DNA of 64,000 nt from the NCBI RefSeq assembly GCF_023821985.2, contig NZ_CP098805.1:5137001-5201000 (forward strand), given 5' to 3'. Source of the stretch: Dyadobacter chenhuakuii. GTDB lineage: Bacteria; Bacteroidota; Bacteroidia; Cytophagales; Spirosomataceae. Shown piece after piece: positions 37,770 through 47,155 of this stretch; position 1 is the stretch's first letter, and each line of letters starts with the position of its first letter. The position numbers and the translations under genes are program-made. Below the pieces are notes generated by a model that was not told the origin of the DNA, searched no databases, and saw only the letters and a program-made list of their open reading frames with translations.

Positions 37770-38534
37770 ATGAATTCCAGATTTATCAGCGCCGCGCTTA
37801 TGCTGGCCGTTTTATTGAGCATCGGAAGCCAGATTTCATGCGTGGCCCAGAAGAAAGAAAAAGGCTTCGTATCCATTTTTGATGGCAAATCATTAAAAGG
37901 CTGGGACGGTGATCCGAAATACTGGAGAGTGGAAAACGGGAATCTTGTAGGAGAAATCACGCCAGAGACCCTTTTAAAAACAAATTCATTCATTATCTGG
38001 AAAGGCGGCGAGCCCGCAGACTTTGAATTAAAAGGTTCGGTGAAGATCGCAACAGCCGGTAATTCAGGCATTAATTACAGAAGTGAACAGTTAACAGATG
38101 TTCCTTTTGCATTGAAAGGTTACCAGGCCGATATCGACGGAAAAAACAATTATACAGGCCAGAATTACGAAGAGCGCAAACGAACAACGCTCGCTTATCG
38201 CGGCCAGAAAACGACAATCAAGCCTTATACAGGCGAGAACACGCCAGAAGCCGTTCGTGCCGGCGTAAAAGGCAATGCATGGACAGGCCTGGAAGTGACC
38301 GGTTCATTAGGAAAGTCTGATTCTTTAAAGACATTGATCAAAAGTGAAGATTGGAACGAGTTTCACATTGTGGCTAAGGGAAACCGTCTGCAACATTACA
38401 TTAATGGTGTGCTAATGAGCGATGTAACGGATAATGACACGGTTAATGGCAAAATGAAAGGCTTGCTTGGCGTGCAGGTTCACGTGGGCCCGCCGATGAA
38501 AGTGGAATACAAAGATTTGCGAATCAAACAATAG
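37770..38534 (+). CDS. Secreted DUF1080 protein (3-keto-glycoside hydrolase-like)
   Basis: 254 residues. Export signal to about residue 27 (SCVAQ). Concanavalin-like jelly-roll pattern of DUF1080: GFVSIFDGKSLKGWDG, YWRVENGNLVGEI, SGINYRSEQ, GYQADIDGKNNYTG, and DWNEFHIVAKGNRLQHYINGVL. Characterised relatives in Bacteroides split 3-keto-glycosides after oxidation of the sugar at C3. It opens a plus-strand run of sugar genes with gaps of 4 to 48 bases, including TIM-barrel isomerases and ThuA, the typical neighbours in such pathways. The precise substrate is unknown. Confidence 0.88.
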   Translation: MNSRFISAALMLAVLLSIGSQISCVAQKKEKGFVSIFDGKSLKGWDGDPKYWRVENGNLVGEITPETLLKTNSFIIWKGGEPADFELKGSVKIATAGNSGINYRSEQLTDVPFALKGYQADIDGKNNYTGQNYEERKRTTLAYRGQKTTIKPYTGENTPEAVRAGVKGNAWTGLEVTGSLGKSDSLKTLIKSEDWNEFHIVAKGNRLQHYINGVLMSDVTDNDTVNGKMKGLLGVQVHVGPPMKVEYKDLRIKQ

Positions 38535-38569
38535 CGTACATGGCCAGCAATGGCCGGAATGACAGTAAA

Positions 38570-39421
38570 ATGAATAAAATAGGATTTAATGTGCTAGCCT
38601 GGACGGCGGCGGTTTCTGATGATCTTTTTCCCATACTCGACCGGTTGAAAGGCATTGGTTACGACGGAGCAGAATTTTATCTGGGCCCGCAGGAATCAGC
38701 TGCTTATCAGCGTGTTGGAAATTACACCAAAGACATTGGCCTTGAAACCAGTGCGGTAATGACGCTTGGCGCGGATGAAAATCCGGTAAGCGAGTCGGTG
38801 GAGGTTCGACAAAGGGCTTTGGATAAAATCAAATGGGCGGTAGACCGGGCGCATGACCTGAATGCCAGGATCATTTGTGGTCCCTTTCACTCGGCGCATA
38901 CTGTTTTTGTGAACCGACCTGCTCAGGATCAGGAATATGCATTGGCTGGCGAAGTTTTGCATGCCGCTGCTGATTATGCGGCTCAGGCCAACATTACATT
39001 CGCACTGGAAGCGCTGAACCGTTTTGAATGCTATCTGTGCAACACCATGGAGCAACTGCTCAAACTGGTGAAAGCAGCCGATCACCCGAATGTGCGCGCC
39101 ATGTTCGATACGCACCATTCCAATATTGAGGAGAAAAAATACGCAACTGCGCTTCAAACCATCGCGCCCGTTCTGGCGCACGTGCACATCAGCGAAAATG
39201 ACCGCGGAACGCCTGGCGACGGACAAGTGCTTTGGGACGATGCATTTTCTTCCCTGGCAGCAATCAAATATCAAGGCTGGCTCACGATTGAGGCTTTTTC
39301 AAGGAACGACCCGGATTTCGCCAATGCCATCGGCGTATGGCGCGAGTTTTCAGATCCTTGGGACATTGCCGAGAATGGCTACAAATTTATCCGCGAAATG
39401 AGCCTGAAACACGGTCTTTGA
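38570..39421 (+). CDS. D-tagatose/D-psicose 3-epimerase-like TIM-barrel protein
   Basis: 283 residues from ATG 38570; ATG 38540 lies close to the preceding stop and adds a polar extension. TIM barrel with metal and catalytic positions of the ketose 3-epimerase family: LEALNRFECYLCNT, MFDTHHSNIEEK, VHISENDRGTPGDG and GWLTIEAFSR. Such enzymes invert C3 of ketoses using a metal and two glutamates. There is no signal peptide, so it acts in the cytoplasm. It lies 35 bases after DUF1080 and 24 before ThuA. A role in isomerising a keto-sugar product is inferred from context. Confidence 0.85.
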   Translation: MNKIGFNVLAWTAAVSDDLFPILDRLKGIGYDGAEFYLGPQESAAYQRVGNYTKDIGLETSAVMTLGADENPVSESVEVRQRALDKIKWAVDRAHDLNARIICGPFHSAHTVFVNRPAQDQEYALAGEVLHAAADYAAQANITFALEALNRFECYLCNTMEQLLKLVKAADHPNVRAMFDTHHSNIEEKKYATALQTIAPVLAHVHISENDRGTPGDGQVLWDDAFSSLAAIKYQGWLTIEAFSRNDPDFANAIGVWREFSDPWDIAENGYKFIREMSLKHGL

Positions 39422-39445
39422 TCCAAACAAAAATATTCCTGAACC

Positions 39446-40513
39446 ATGCATAAAGTCCTTCAATCCTTGCTGCTGACCAGCATTGTCGCTTTTATTTTCT
39501 GTTTGAAAACAGCCAATGTGCGTGCACAAGATTTTGATGCGGAAATGTATCGGGTCGTTTACAAAGGCGATAAGGGGCCTGGCGCTGGAAAGAACATTGT
39601 TTTTATAGCGACGGATCATGAATATCGCGGCGAAGAATCACTGCCTGCATTAGCAAAAATACTCGCTAAAAATTACGGCTTCACCTGCACGGTTGTTTAC
39701 GCGCTCGATTCCGCAGGCAACATTTTCCCGGGCGGCTCCAACATTAAGGGCCTTAATGTTCTGGAAAAAGCCGATCTGCTCGTCATGTTCATGCGCTTCG
39801 CCAGCTTTCCGGATAAGGAAATGCAACACATTGACGATTACGTCAAGCGCGGCGGCCCGATCGTAGCATTCCGGACTTCCACCCACGCTTTTGAAATTAA
39901 AAATAATCCGAAATGGGCACATTATAGCTGGGATTATAAAGGCGATAAGGCCAATTGGAAAGATGGTTTCGGCGAATATGTGCTCGGTGAAACCTGGGTT
40001 TCCCACTATGGCACCAACCACAAGCAATCTTCCAAAATCATTATTGAAAAAGGCCAGGAAGCACACCCGATCATGACTGCTGTGCGGGATATATGGGTGC
40101 AATCCGGCGGCTACACGGCCGAGCCGAAAGGAACAGTGCTCGCCAGAGGACAGGTGCTCAACGGCATGACGCCCACTTCCGAGCCCGACAAAACCAAAGA
40201 ACTGCTTCCAGTTGCCTGGATCAAGGAATATCAGGTTGAAGGTGGCAAAAAAGGCCGCTCGTTCACAACTACGCACGGCGCTTCCGAAGATTTGCTGAAT
40301 GAAGGCTTCCGCCGTATGGTGCTCAATGCAACATTCTGGGCGATGGGCATGGAAAAGGGCATCAAGCCTTCCAATGACATTGCTTTCGTAGGACCTTACA
40401 AGCCTACGACATTCAATTTTACCGGTTATAAGGCCAACGTAAAACCAAAGGACTTAGCGGGTTGGGACTCGCTCATTATGCCCGGCGAGATCATCAAAAA
40501 GAAGACAAAGTAA
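39446..40513 (+). CDS. Secreted ThuA-domain protein
   Basis: 355 residues. Signal peptide to about residue 28 (VRAQ). The ThuA class-I-glutamine-amidotransferase-like fold reads KNIVFIATDHEYRGEESLPALAKIL, LLVMFMRFASFPDKEMQHIDDYVKRGGPIVAFRTSTHAF and SFTTTHGASEDLLNEGFRRMVLNATFWAMG. ThuA was first linked to trehalose use in rhizobia together with a Gfo/Idh/MocA dehydrogenase (ThuB); its chemistry is unsettled. Export places it beside DUF1080 in the periplasm. It is the third gene in the run. Confidence 0.88.
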   Translation: MHKVLQSLLLTSIVAFIFCLKTANVRAQDFDAEMYRVVYKGDKGPGAGKNIVFIATDHEYRGEESLPALAKILAKNYGFTCTVVYALDSAGNIFPGGSNIKGLNVLEKADLLVMFMRFASFPDKEMQHIDDYVKRGGPIVAFRTSTHAFEIKNNPKWAHYSWDYKGDKANWKDGFGEYVLGETWVSHYGTNHKQSSKIIIEKGQEAHPIMTAVRDIWVQSGGYTAEPKGTVLARGQVLNGMTPTSEPDKTKELLPVAWIKEYQVEGGKKGRSFTTTHGASEDLLNEGFRRMVLNATFWAMGMEKGIKPSNDIAFVGPYKPTTFNFTGYKANVKPKDLAGWDSLIMPGEIIKKKTK

Positions 40514-40546
40514 TTTTTTGATTTATATAAAAATAAAAAGCATTTA

Positions 40547-41374
40547 ATGTCTCAAACACTTCCATTTCGCTTCGGATCAGAGGTTTACACCTGGTTTATG
40601 AGCAACAACGGTCAAACGCATCAAGGCCGGCTGGGTCACATGATTGAAGTCATTTCAAAAGCTAGGTTTACGGGAATTCAACCCATTTTCACCTGGATGG
40701 GCGATTTGATCGATCCGGATAAGCTAGAAGCAAAGTTGGACGAACAAGGCATTGAGCTGGCGGCATTGGCATTGGCATTAGACTGGAATGAGTCAGAAGA
40801 AACGGAGCGCGAACGCGAAGTGGCGGATCATGCAATCAAAGTTTTGCAACGTTTTCCAGGTGCGGTTTTAAATACAGTACAAATCCCCACAGGTCGTCAC
40901 GATCTTGCTGAACGCCAAAAGCGTCTTGTCAACATTGTAAACACAGTTTCACGACGTGCAGCGGATAAAGGTGTTCCATGCAGTTACCATCCCAATTCAC
41001 CCCATACATCCATTATCCGCACGGCCGAGGATTACAAGATCGTGCTGGAATCGCTGGATTCGACGGTTACGGGCTGGACGCCGGATGTGGGCCACATTAT
41101 CAACGGCGACATGGACCCGCTTTCGAAAATGAAAGAATATCAGTCGCTCATTAACCACGTTCATTATAAAGATTGGGACGGAAATCCTGAATTTACCTTA
41201 ATGGGTAAGGGAAAAGTCGATTTGCTAGGCGTCACGCAATGGCTCAAAGACATCAAGTACAGCGGCTGGATCATTTGTGAAGACGAAGGAAAAGAAGCAT
41301 TGGAAGATCCAGATTTCGTGACCACCCACGACGGCAACTGGATCCAAAACGACCTGATCCCAGCATTAAGATAG
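40547..41374 (+). CDS. Sugar-phosphate isomerase/epimerase-like TIM-barrel protein (IolE/IolH type)
   Basis: 275 residues, no signal peptide. Xylose-isomerase-like TIM barrel with RFTGIQPIFTWMGDLIDP, the conserved segment PCSYHPNSPHTSIIRTAEDY, WTPDVGHIINGDMDP, LINHVHYKDWDGN and a final GWIICEDEGKEA. The D/H/E positions at barrel strands match metal ligands of inosose dehydratase-like enzymes. It is the second of three different TIM-barrel paralogues in the region. The next gene starts only 4 bases on. Confidence 0.82.
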   Translation: MSQTLPFRFGSEVYTWFMSNNGQTHQGRLGHMIEVISKARFTGIQPIFTWMGDLIDPDKLEAKLDEQGIELAALALALDWNESEETEREREVADHAIKVLQRFPGAVLNTVQIPTGRHDLAERQKRLVNIVNTVSRRAADKGVPCSYHPNSPHTSIIRTAEDYKIVLESLDSTVTGWTPDVGHIINGDMDPLSKMKEYQSLINHVHYKDWDGNPEFTLMGKGKVDLLGVTQWLKDIKYSGWIICEDEGKEALEDPDFVTTHDGNWIQNDLIPALR

Positions 41375-41378
41375 CATT

Positions 41379-42185
41379 ATGCCAACGATAAAAACCAACG
41401 GAATAAACATGTATTACGAGGAAAGGGGCTCCGGCGAGCCGCTTTTGCTGATCATGGGCATTACCGCGCCCGGGTCAGTCTGGAATGTGCATGTGGCCGA
41501 TTGGAAACACCATTTTCGCTGCATCATCGGCGATAACAGGGGCGTAGGACAAACCGACAAACCCGCAGGCGCATACACCAGCGAACAAATGGCCGATGAC
41601 TACGCCGGTCTGCTGGATTCACTGGAATTGGAGAATGTAAATGTTGTGGGCTGTTCCATGGGCAGCACCATTGCACAGCAACTCGCCATAAGACATCCCA
41701 AAAAGGTCAAATCATTGGTGTTAATGTGTCCCTGGGCGCGCTGCGACGCATATGCGAAAGGTTTATTCCAGCACATTAGGAACAGCAAAGCGCGGTTCAG
41801 ACCCGAGGAATTTAGCCTATACATTCAATTACTGATTTTTTCCAAATCATCCTGGGACGATCCCAGAAAGCATGAAGAGCTTGAATTGGGCAGAAAACAG
41901 GATGCAGTAAATCCTTATCCACAGCCTTTACACGGCTTGGAAGGCCAGGCGGCCGCTTGCATTAACCACAATGCGCTGAACGATTTGGCAAAAATAAATC
42001 AACCAACATTTGTAATAGGAGGCCGGGAAGACATTTTCACGCCCGTTTGGATGGCAGAGGAAGTCGCAAATGGCATCCCGAACGCTGAGCTTTTCCTTTA
42101 CGACAAGCTCGGACATGCTTTTCACTTCGAAAACACGGATGATTTCAACCAGAGAGTGAGGGATTTTCTCTCAAAAACACATTAA
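41379..42185 (+). CDS. Alpha/beta-fold hydrolase
   Basis: 268 residues, cytoplasmic. NMYYEERGSGEPLLLIMGITAPG at the N-terminus, the nucleophile elbow VVGCSMGSTIAQQLA, acid in GGREDIFTP and histidine in KLGHAFHFEN. Typical ester, lactone or C-C bond hydrolase of the MhpC/RsbQ type. It lies 4 bases after the TIM-barrel gene and is probably in the same operon. A lactonase or esterase step acting on an oxidised sugar would fit the surroundings but is inference. Confidence 0.88.
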   Translation: MPTIKTNGINMYYEERGSGEPLLLIMGITAPGSVWNVHVADWKHHFRCIIGDNRGVGQTDKPAGAYTSEQMADDYAGLLDSLELENVNVVGCSMGSTIAQQLAIRHPKKVKSLVLMCPWARCDAYAKGLFQHIRNSKARFRPEEFSLYIQLLIFSKSSWDDPRKHEELELGRKQDAVNPYPQPLHGLEGQAAACINHNALNDLAKINQPTFVIGGREDIFTPVWMAEEVANGIPNAELFLYDKLGHAFHFENTDDFNQRVRDFLSKTH

Positions 42186-42233
42186 AACGAGGTGATGAGC
42201 GCCTTTTTTATTTTTGAATTGACCTAATACAAA

Positions 42234-43316
42234 ATGGAAAGTGCGGAGCATATAGATCAGGACTGGACAGACAAAGTATCCAATCACGCGCAGATAGGCG
42301 GAATTGAAACATCCGTTCTGGACAATGGCGCGGGAAGAGGAACACGCATTGCCTGGATCAACACCGGCGCAGGTTTACGCTTTAAAGTGGTCATTGACAG
42401 GGCGATGGACATTGCCGAGGCATTTTACAATCAGCATAGTCTGGCCTGGCTGAGTCACGGCGGCATCACTTATCCGCAGCCTTTTTCCGATAAAGGGATT
42501 GATTGGTTAAGAACATTCGGTGGAGGCTTGCTTACAACTTGCGGCCTTACCCACGTAGGCGGGCCGGAATCGGACAAGTTTGGGGACAGAGGTTTGCACG
42601 GACTGATCAGCAATTCACCCGCAGAAATTGTGTCGATCATTCAGCCCGAGCCACGAGCTGGGAAGTTGGATATGAGCATTACCGGCATTATCAGGGAAAC
42701 CAAACCATTTGGCCCAAGTCTGGAACTGCGCAGAACCATTTCAGCAACATTAGGACAACCCGGAATCCGCATTCATGACGAGGTTACCAATAAAGGCAAC
42801 ACGCCGTCTCCGCATATGCTTTTATATCATTTCAATTTCGGCTGGCCACTGGCTGATGAAGGAACGAACATTCTCTGGCGGGGCAAATGGCATCCAAGGC
42901 ACGGAGAAGAAAATGCCAAGATTTTTAAAGAAGGAAACGATTTCAAAAAGTGTCCTGCGCCATTGGACGATCACCTCGGAAGCGGTGAAGAAGTTGCTTT
43001 GGTGGACATTGAAGCAGATATTTTCGGCGACAGCGTTTGCGGACTTTACAATGAAAAGATCGGTCTGGCTGTTGGATTAAAATTCAAAAAAGAACAACTC
43101 CCCTGGATGGCTAACTGGCAACATTGGGGCAAAGGCGAATACGTCACCGGCCTCGAACCAAGCACGCATCCGTTGTCGGGTCAGGCGAAGGCGAGGGAGG
43201 ATAAGACGTTGATATTTATTGGGCCTGAGGAGACGAAGGTTTATGATCTGGAATTGAATGTGATGACGGAGAAAGAGGCAATTGATGAGTTTATCTTAAA
43301 TGTGAATGTTGCCTAG
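42234..43316 (+). CDS. DUF4432 (aldose-1-epimerase-like) protein
   Basis: 360 residues without signal peptide. Galactose-mutarotase-like beta-sandwich: NTGAGLRFKVVIDRAMDIAEAFY, LAWLSHGGITYPQPF, FGGGLLTTCGLTHVGG, LLYHFNFGWPL, and GLEPSTHPLSGQAKAREDKT near the end, all characteristic of DUF4432. Related proteins sit in sugar and inositol gene clusters and are presumed to act on the anomeric centre or to isomerise. Last gene of the first sugar run; a palindromic repeat follows its stop. Confidence 0.86.
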   Translation: MESAEHIDQDWTDKVSNHAQIGGIETSVLDNGAGRGTRIAWINTGAGLRFKVVIDRAMDIAEAFYNQHSLAWLSHGGITYPQPFSDKGIDWLRTFGGGLLTTCGLTHVGGPESDKFGDRGLHGLISNSPAEIVSIIQPEPRAGKLDMSITGIIRETKPFGPSLELRRTISATLGQPGIRIHDEVTNKGNTPSPHMLLYHFNFGWPLADEGTNILWRGKWHPRHGEENAKIFKEGNDFKKCPAPLDDHLGSGEEVALVDIEADIFGDSVCGLYNEKIGLAVGLKFKKEQLPWMANWQHWGKGEYVTGLEPSTHPLSGQAKAREDKTLIFIGPEETKVYDLELNVMTEKEAIDEFILNVNVA

Positions 43317-43321
43317 CGAAG

Positions 43322-43405
43322 CTCTGTCAGCCTGAGCGGAGTCGAAGGCGCGCTACTAACGAAGGCGTCTCGCTAGTGCCTTCGACTCCGCTCAGGCTGA
43401 CAGAG
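43322..43405. repeat. Perfect 28-base inverted repeat (dispersed palindromic element)
   Basis: Arms 43322-43349 and 43378-43405 are exact reverse complements, with core GCCTGAGCGGAGTCGAAGGC, around a 28-base middle. I know similar TTCGACTCCGCTCAGG-type palindromes as dispersed repeats in many bacterial genomes. It follows the DUF4432 stop and may also end transcription. Confidence 0.85.
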
Positions 43406-43455
43406 GCAAGTTACAGGCTGACAGAGGCGAGTCACAGACTGACAAAGACTGATAT
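43394..43455 (+). repeat. Three imperfect 21-base tandem copies beside the palindrome
   Basis: The unit AGGCTGACAGAGGCAAGTTA occurs at 43394, again at about 43415 with few changes, and a third, degraded copy at about 43436. It looks like slippage of the palindrome arm. Confidence 0.65.
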
Positions 43456-43489
43456 TATTATTAATTACTAAACCAATTTATTAACCACA

Positions 43490-44704
43490 ATGGGACTTTC
43501 GAGTATAGCTGAAAAGGCGTTAGAGCAGGGAAAAGGGATTTTGCGTTTGGCGCCGACCTGGGTGCCGCGTTCATTTTGCGTTCCCGGCCGCAGGATCAAA
43601 TTACATCCGGACGATTATTATGTACTGGGTGGAGAGCGTGGCGGTATCGATGAGCGCTGGTTATCTTCTACTACTCCCGCGGAGAACGGGCCGCTGACAG
43701 GCGAAAATGAAGGTTTGAGCCAAATTGTTTTGGAAGATGAGTCAGGCGTTCAGAAAGTTACATTGCGGGATGCGGTGGAAGAGCTGAAAGGTGAAATTAT
43801 TGGTGACAGACTTTGGGATCAATACAAAAGCTGGCCAATGTATTCCAAGTTTTTTGACAATATGGGCCCGCTTCCGCACCATATCCACCACAGAGACGAG
43901 CACGCCGCAATGGTGGGCCAGAACGGAAAGCCGGAAGCTTACTATTTCCCGCCGCAACTCAATAATCACGGTGGCGATTTTCCTTATACATTCATTGGAA
44001 TTGCTCCCGGAACTACCAAAGAGCAGATCAAGGAGTGTCTGATGAACTTCACCAAGGGTGACAATAAAATCACGAATTACTCTCAGGCATTTCGTCTGGA
44101 ACCGGGTACGGGCTGGGATGTGCCTCCCGGCATGCTGCACGCGCCGGGTAGCTTGTGCACGTATGAGCCACAGAAAGCATCGGATATTTTCGCAATGTAT
44201 CAATCGCTTGTGAACGAGGCCGTTATTCCCGAGGAGTTGCTTTGGAAAGGCACCCCGCAAGACAGAATTGGCGATTACGACTTGTTGATGGAAGTAATCG
44301 ACTGGGATTTGAATGTCAATCCTAATTTGATGGAGAAACATTTCATGCGTCCGAAACCGGTGAAAGATGTTGCCGAAATGGAAGCGGAAGGATATAGCGA
44401 AAACTGGATTTGCTACAAGAACGAAGCTTACAGTGCCAAAGAATTGACTGTATTCCCTGGGCAAACCGTAACTATTAAAGACGGTGGCGCATACGGAATG
44501 ATCGTGATGCAGGGCCACGGTAAGTTTGGTGAATGGGACATTGAAACACCCGCATTGATCCGCTACGGGCAATTGACAAATGATGAGTTTTTTGTAACTG
44601 AAAAAGCTGCAACAGAAGGCGTTGTGATCAGCAATCCTTCCAAAACAGATCCAATTGTAATTCTGAAACACTTCGGTCCGGGAAATCCTGACTTAGTTCT
44701 TTAA
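43490..44704 (+). CDS. Cupin protein resembling mannose-6-phosphate isomerase
   Basis: 404 residues, cytoplasmic. Metal-binding cupin motif HHIHHRDEH at residues 130-138 followed by KPEAYYFPP, and a second cupin segment TGWDVPPGMLHAPGS near 212-226, an arrangement like type I phosphomannose isomerases. A C-terminal cupin-like half contains VFPGQTVTIKDGGAYGMIVMQGHGKFG. It starts a second block of three closely spaced sugar genes (gaps of 18 and 20 bases). Whether it isomerises a sugar phosphate or a free sugar acid is unknown; I do not recognise a characterised close relative. Confidence 0.78.
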   Translation: MGLSSIAEKALEQGKGILRLAPTWVPRSFCVPGRRIKLHPDDYYVLGGERGGIDERWLSSTTPAENGPLTGENEGLSQIVLEDESGVQKVTLRDAVEELKGEIIGDRLWDQYKSWPMYSKFFDNMGPLPHHIHHRDEHAAMVGQNGKPEAYYFPPQLNNHGGDFPYTFIGIAPGTTKEQIKECLMNFTKGDNKITNYSQAFRLEPGTGWDVPPGMLHAPGSLCTYEPQKASDIFAMYQSLVNEAVIPEELLWKGTPQDRIGDYDLLMEVIDWDLNVNPNLMEKHFMRPKPVKDVAEMEAEGYSENWICYKNEAYSAKELTVFPGQTVTIKDGGAYGMIVMQGHGKFGEWDIETPALIRYGQLTNDEFFVTEKAATEGVVISNPSKTDPIVILKHFGPGNPDLVL

Positions 44705-44722
44705 CCAATAAATTCTTAAACC

Positions 44723-45784
44723 ATGCCAGAAAATAATTATCCTAAGCTTCACAATGCCACATGGCCTGGGATTGTGGGGAAAGGTTCTGATGAAGAGCCG
44801 ATTATTTCTTTTGATACAATGCTTGAAAAAACGGCCTCCGCGGAAGTGGATGGCGTCCGTTTTGACGGCGTTGACTTAGGTCTTTTTGACCCGCATGTTG
44901 GTATTTATATGAACCAGGACGGCGGCGCGGAACGTCTGGCTGAAAAGCTAAACCGCCTTAACCTCGAAGTGGGAAGCCTTGTTGCGAACGTCTGGGCAGG
45001 TTCTGCGATGGGGACTAAGGAGGCAAAAGACACATTCGTAGAGCAGGTGCGCCAGGCTTGTATTTTTGGAAAAAAACTGCGTGACCTCGGGCTTCGCGAA
45101 GGCGGAGTAATCCGCGTTGACTCAGCTGCTTCTCCGGAAGTTTGGGCGGTTGATCCTGCTGCCAATACAAAGCAAATCGCTGAAACATTCCGACGCGCTT
45201 GTGACGTGGCTGCCGATTTTGGTGAAAAAATCGCTGCCGAAGGTGAGATCTGCTGGGGTGGAATGCACAGCTGGCGGGCGATGCTTGACACATTGCACGC
45301 TGTGGACCGTCCGAATATGGGTTTCCAGGCTGATATGTCGCATACATTCCTTTATTTGTTGGGTTACAATGCACCTGAACACCGCATTTTGCCAGTTGAT
45401 TTCCAGTGGGGTGACCGCTTTGCATTAGAGGGAGGGTTGAAAAAAATGACTGCTGAATTGCGTCCTTATACATTCGATTTCCACGTTGCACAAAACGACG
45501 GAACGGTTCACGGAACCGGTTCGCACGATAAAACGGGCCGTCACTGTCTGGCAACCGATCCAAACGGCAGATTGGACATTACAAAAGACGCCGGATATTG
45601 GATGCGTGACGAAAATGGCAACATTACCAAGGCATTCCGTCACATTTGCTGGGATGGCTGCATGTTCCCGAACGAGGTGATGACCAACCAGCAAACCTGG
45701 AATGACATTCTTGCTGCGCTGATAAAAGTGCGTCAGGCGCATGGCTGGTATCAGGAAGATAGTGTTGTTTCTCCCATCGTTTAA
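44723..45784 (+). CDS. TIM-barrel sugar isomerase/epimerase-like protein
   Basis: 353 residues, no signal peptide; longer than the two other TIM-barrel proteins here. Barrel-strand motifs include [64 protein letters not shown] and [25 protein letters not shown], giving D/H/E candidates for metal binding. It lies 18 bases after the cupin gene and 20 before the oxidoreductase gene. The three seem to form one pathway module feeding from the CUT2 importer downstream. Confidence 0.8.
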   Translation: MPENNYPKLHNATWPGIVGKGSDEEPIISFDTMLEKTASAEVDGVRFDGVDLGLFDPHVGIYMNQDGGAERLAEKLNRLNLEVGSLVANVWAGSAMGTKEAKDTFVEQVRQACIFGKKLRDLGLREGGVIRVDSAASPEVWAVDPAANTKQIAETFRRACDVAADFGEKIAAEGEICWGGMHSWRAMLDTLHAVDRPNMGFQADMSHTFLYLLGYNAPEHRILPVDFQWGDRFALEGGLKKMTAELRPYTFDFHVAQNDGTVHGTGSHDKTGRHCLATDPNGRLDITKDAGYWMRDENGNITKAFRHICWDGCMFPNEVMTNQQTWNDILAALIKVRQAHGWYQEDSVVSPIV

Positions 45785-45804
45785 TCCGATTTGAATTCAG
45801 GAAT

Positions 45805-46965
45805 ATGTCAAATAAAAAAGAAATCAGGATCGCGTTGATCGGCACCGGGTTAATGGGCCGCACGCATTCCAATGGATATAAAAGAATCGGTGACTTTTTC
45901 CCTGAGCTGGAATATCGTCCCGTTTTAAAGGCAGTTTGCTCACGCAACGAAGAAAAAGTGCGTGCATTCGCTGAACAGTGGGGTTACGAATCCATCGAAA
46001 CGGATTGGAGAAAGATCATCGAGCGTGACGATATTGATGCAATCGACATTTGCACACCCAATGACACGCATGCTGAAATCGCGATTGCGGCGGCAGCAGC
46101 GGGCAAAATGATCCTTTGCGAAAAACCATTGGCAAGAACATTGGAAGAAGCCAAAACCATGGTGGACGCCATTGAAAAAGCGGGTGTTAAAAACACAGTT
46201 TGGTATAATTACCGCCGCGTTCCTGCAGTAACATTAGCCAAGCAAATCGTCGATTCAGGCAAACTGGGCCGTATTTTCCATTATCGGGCCAATTTCCTGC
46301 AAGACTGGACCATCAATCCGGATGTTCCACAAGGAGGCGCTGCAACCTGGCGACTGGATGTGGACGCAGCCGGTTCCGGCGTTACCGGCGACTTGCTGGC
46401 ACATTGCATCGACACAGCGATGTGGATTAACGGCGGCATCAAGGACGTTTCGGCTGTTACTGAGACATTTATTAAAGAACGCGTGCATTCAGCGAGCGGC
46501 GAAGTGAAAAAAGTGGGCATAGATGACGCCTGTATTTTCCACTGCCATTTTGATAACGGTTCATTAGGCCTTTTTGAATCAACGCGTTACGCACGTGGCC
46601 ATAAGGCACTTTATACATTTGAAATCAATGGTGAGCATGCATCCATTCGTTGGGATTTGCACGATCTAAACCGTCTGGAATTCTTCGATCACAGCGACGA
46701 ATCCATCGTCAGAGGTTGGAGATCAATTTTGGTAACAGATAGCGACCAGCCTTACATGAAGCGCTGGTGGATCCCCGGAACAAGCATTGGTTACGAGCAT
46801 TCATTCATCCACCAGGCCGCCGACTTTTTCGAAAGCCTGGAATCCGATGAGCCGTGCCGCCCAACATTCAAAGATGCTTATGAAACCCAGAAAGTCTGCG
46901 AAGCAGTGCTGGATTCAGCAGCATCAAAGAGCTGGAAAGACACTAATGTGACTTGGGAAGGCTAA
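45805..46965 (+). CDS. Gfo/Idh/MocA-family NAD(P)-dependent oxidoreductase
   Basis: 386 residues, cytoplasmic. Rossmann motif [17 protein letters not shown] at the N-terminus, [16 protein letters not shown], the family EKP motif in [13 protein letters not shown], and a C-terminal substrate domain with [27 protein letters not shown] containing the likely catalytic Asp/His pair. Enzymes of this type oxidise or reduce a sugar hydroxyl (inositol, glucose, 3-keto sugars). Its place after the cupin and TIM-barrel genes suggests it starts or ends the redox step. It has no Tat signal, unlike the paralogue at 51.4 kb. Confidence 0.92.
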   Translation: MSNKKEIRIALIGTGLMGRTHSNGYKRIGDFFPELEYRPVLKAVCSRNEEKVRAFAEQWGYESIETDWRKIIERDDIDAIDICTPNDTHAEIAIAAAAAGKMILCEKPLARTLEEAKTMVDAIEKAGVKNTVWYNYRRVPAVTLAKQIVDSGKLGRIFHYRANFLQDWTINPDVPQGGAATWRLDVDAAGSGVTGDLLAHCIDTAMWINGGIKDVSAVTETFIKERVHSASGEVKKVGIDDACIFHCHFDNGSLGLFESTRYARGHKALYTFEINGEHASIRWDLHDLNRLEFFDHSDESIVRGWRSILVTDSDQPYMKRWWIPGTSIGYEHSFIHQAADFFESLESDEPCRPTFKDAYETQKVCEAVLDSAASKSWKDTNVTWEG

Positions 46966-47017
46966 TTAAAATCAGATTTCATTCTGTCCTACTAAATTTA
47001 TTTTCCATTATCATAAA

Positions 47018-47039
47018 GCCCGGGGTTGAAACCCCGGGC
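47018..47039. repeat. Palindromic repeat, copy 1 (head around TTGAAA)
   Basis: GCCCGGGG-TTGAAA-CCCCGGGC hairpin, followed by a tail beginning CAATGTTTTGTTTTTG. A second copy lies inverted at 47125. Confidence 0.8.
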
Positions 47040-47124
47040 AATGTTTTGTTTTTGAGGGTCTTGCATCCAGTATGTGCTCTTGACTTCTTTATTATCTACA
47101 AAGAATCCCAAAACAAAAATATTG

Positions 47125-47144
47125 CCCCCGGTTTCAACCGGGGG
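47125..47144. repeat. Palindromic repeat, copy 2, inverted
   Basis: CCCCCGG-TTTCAA-CCGGGGG hairpin. On the minus strand its tail reads CAATATTTTTGTTTTG, matching copy 1. The hairpin sequence differs but stays self-complementary. It ends just before the importer ATPase gene. Confidence 0.8.
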
Positions 47145-47155
47145 ATTAAAAAAGA

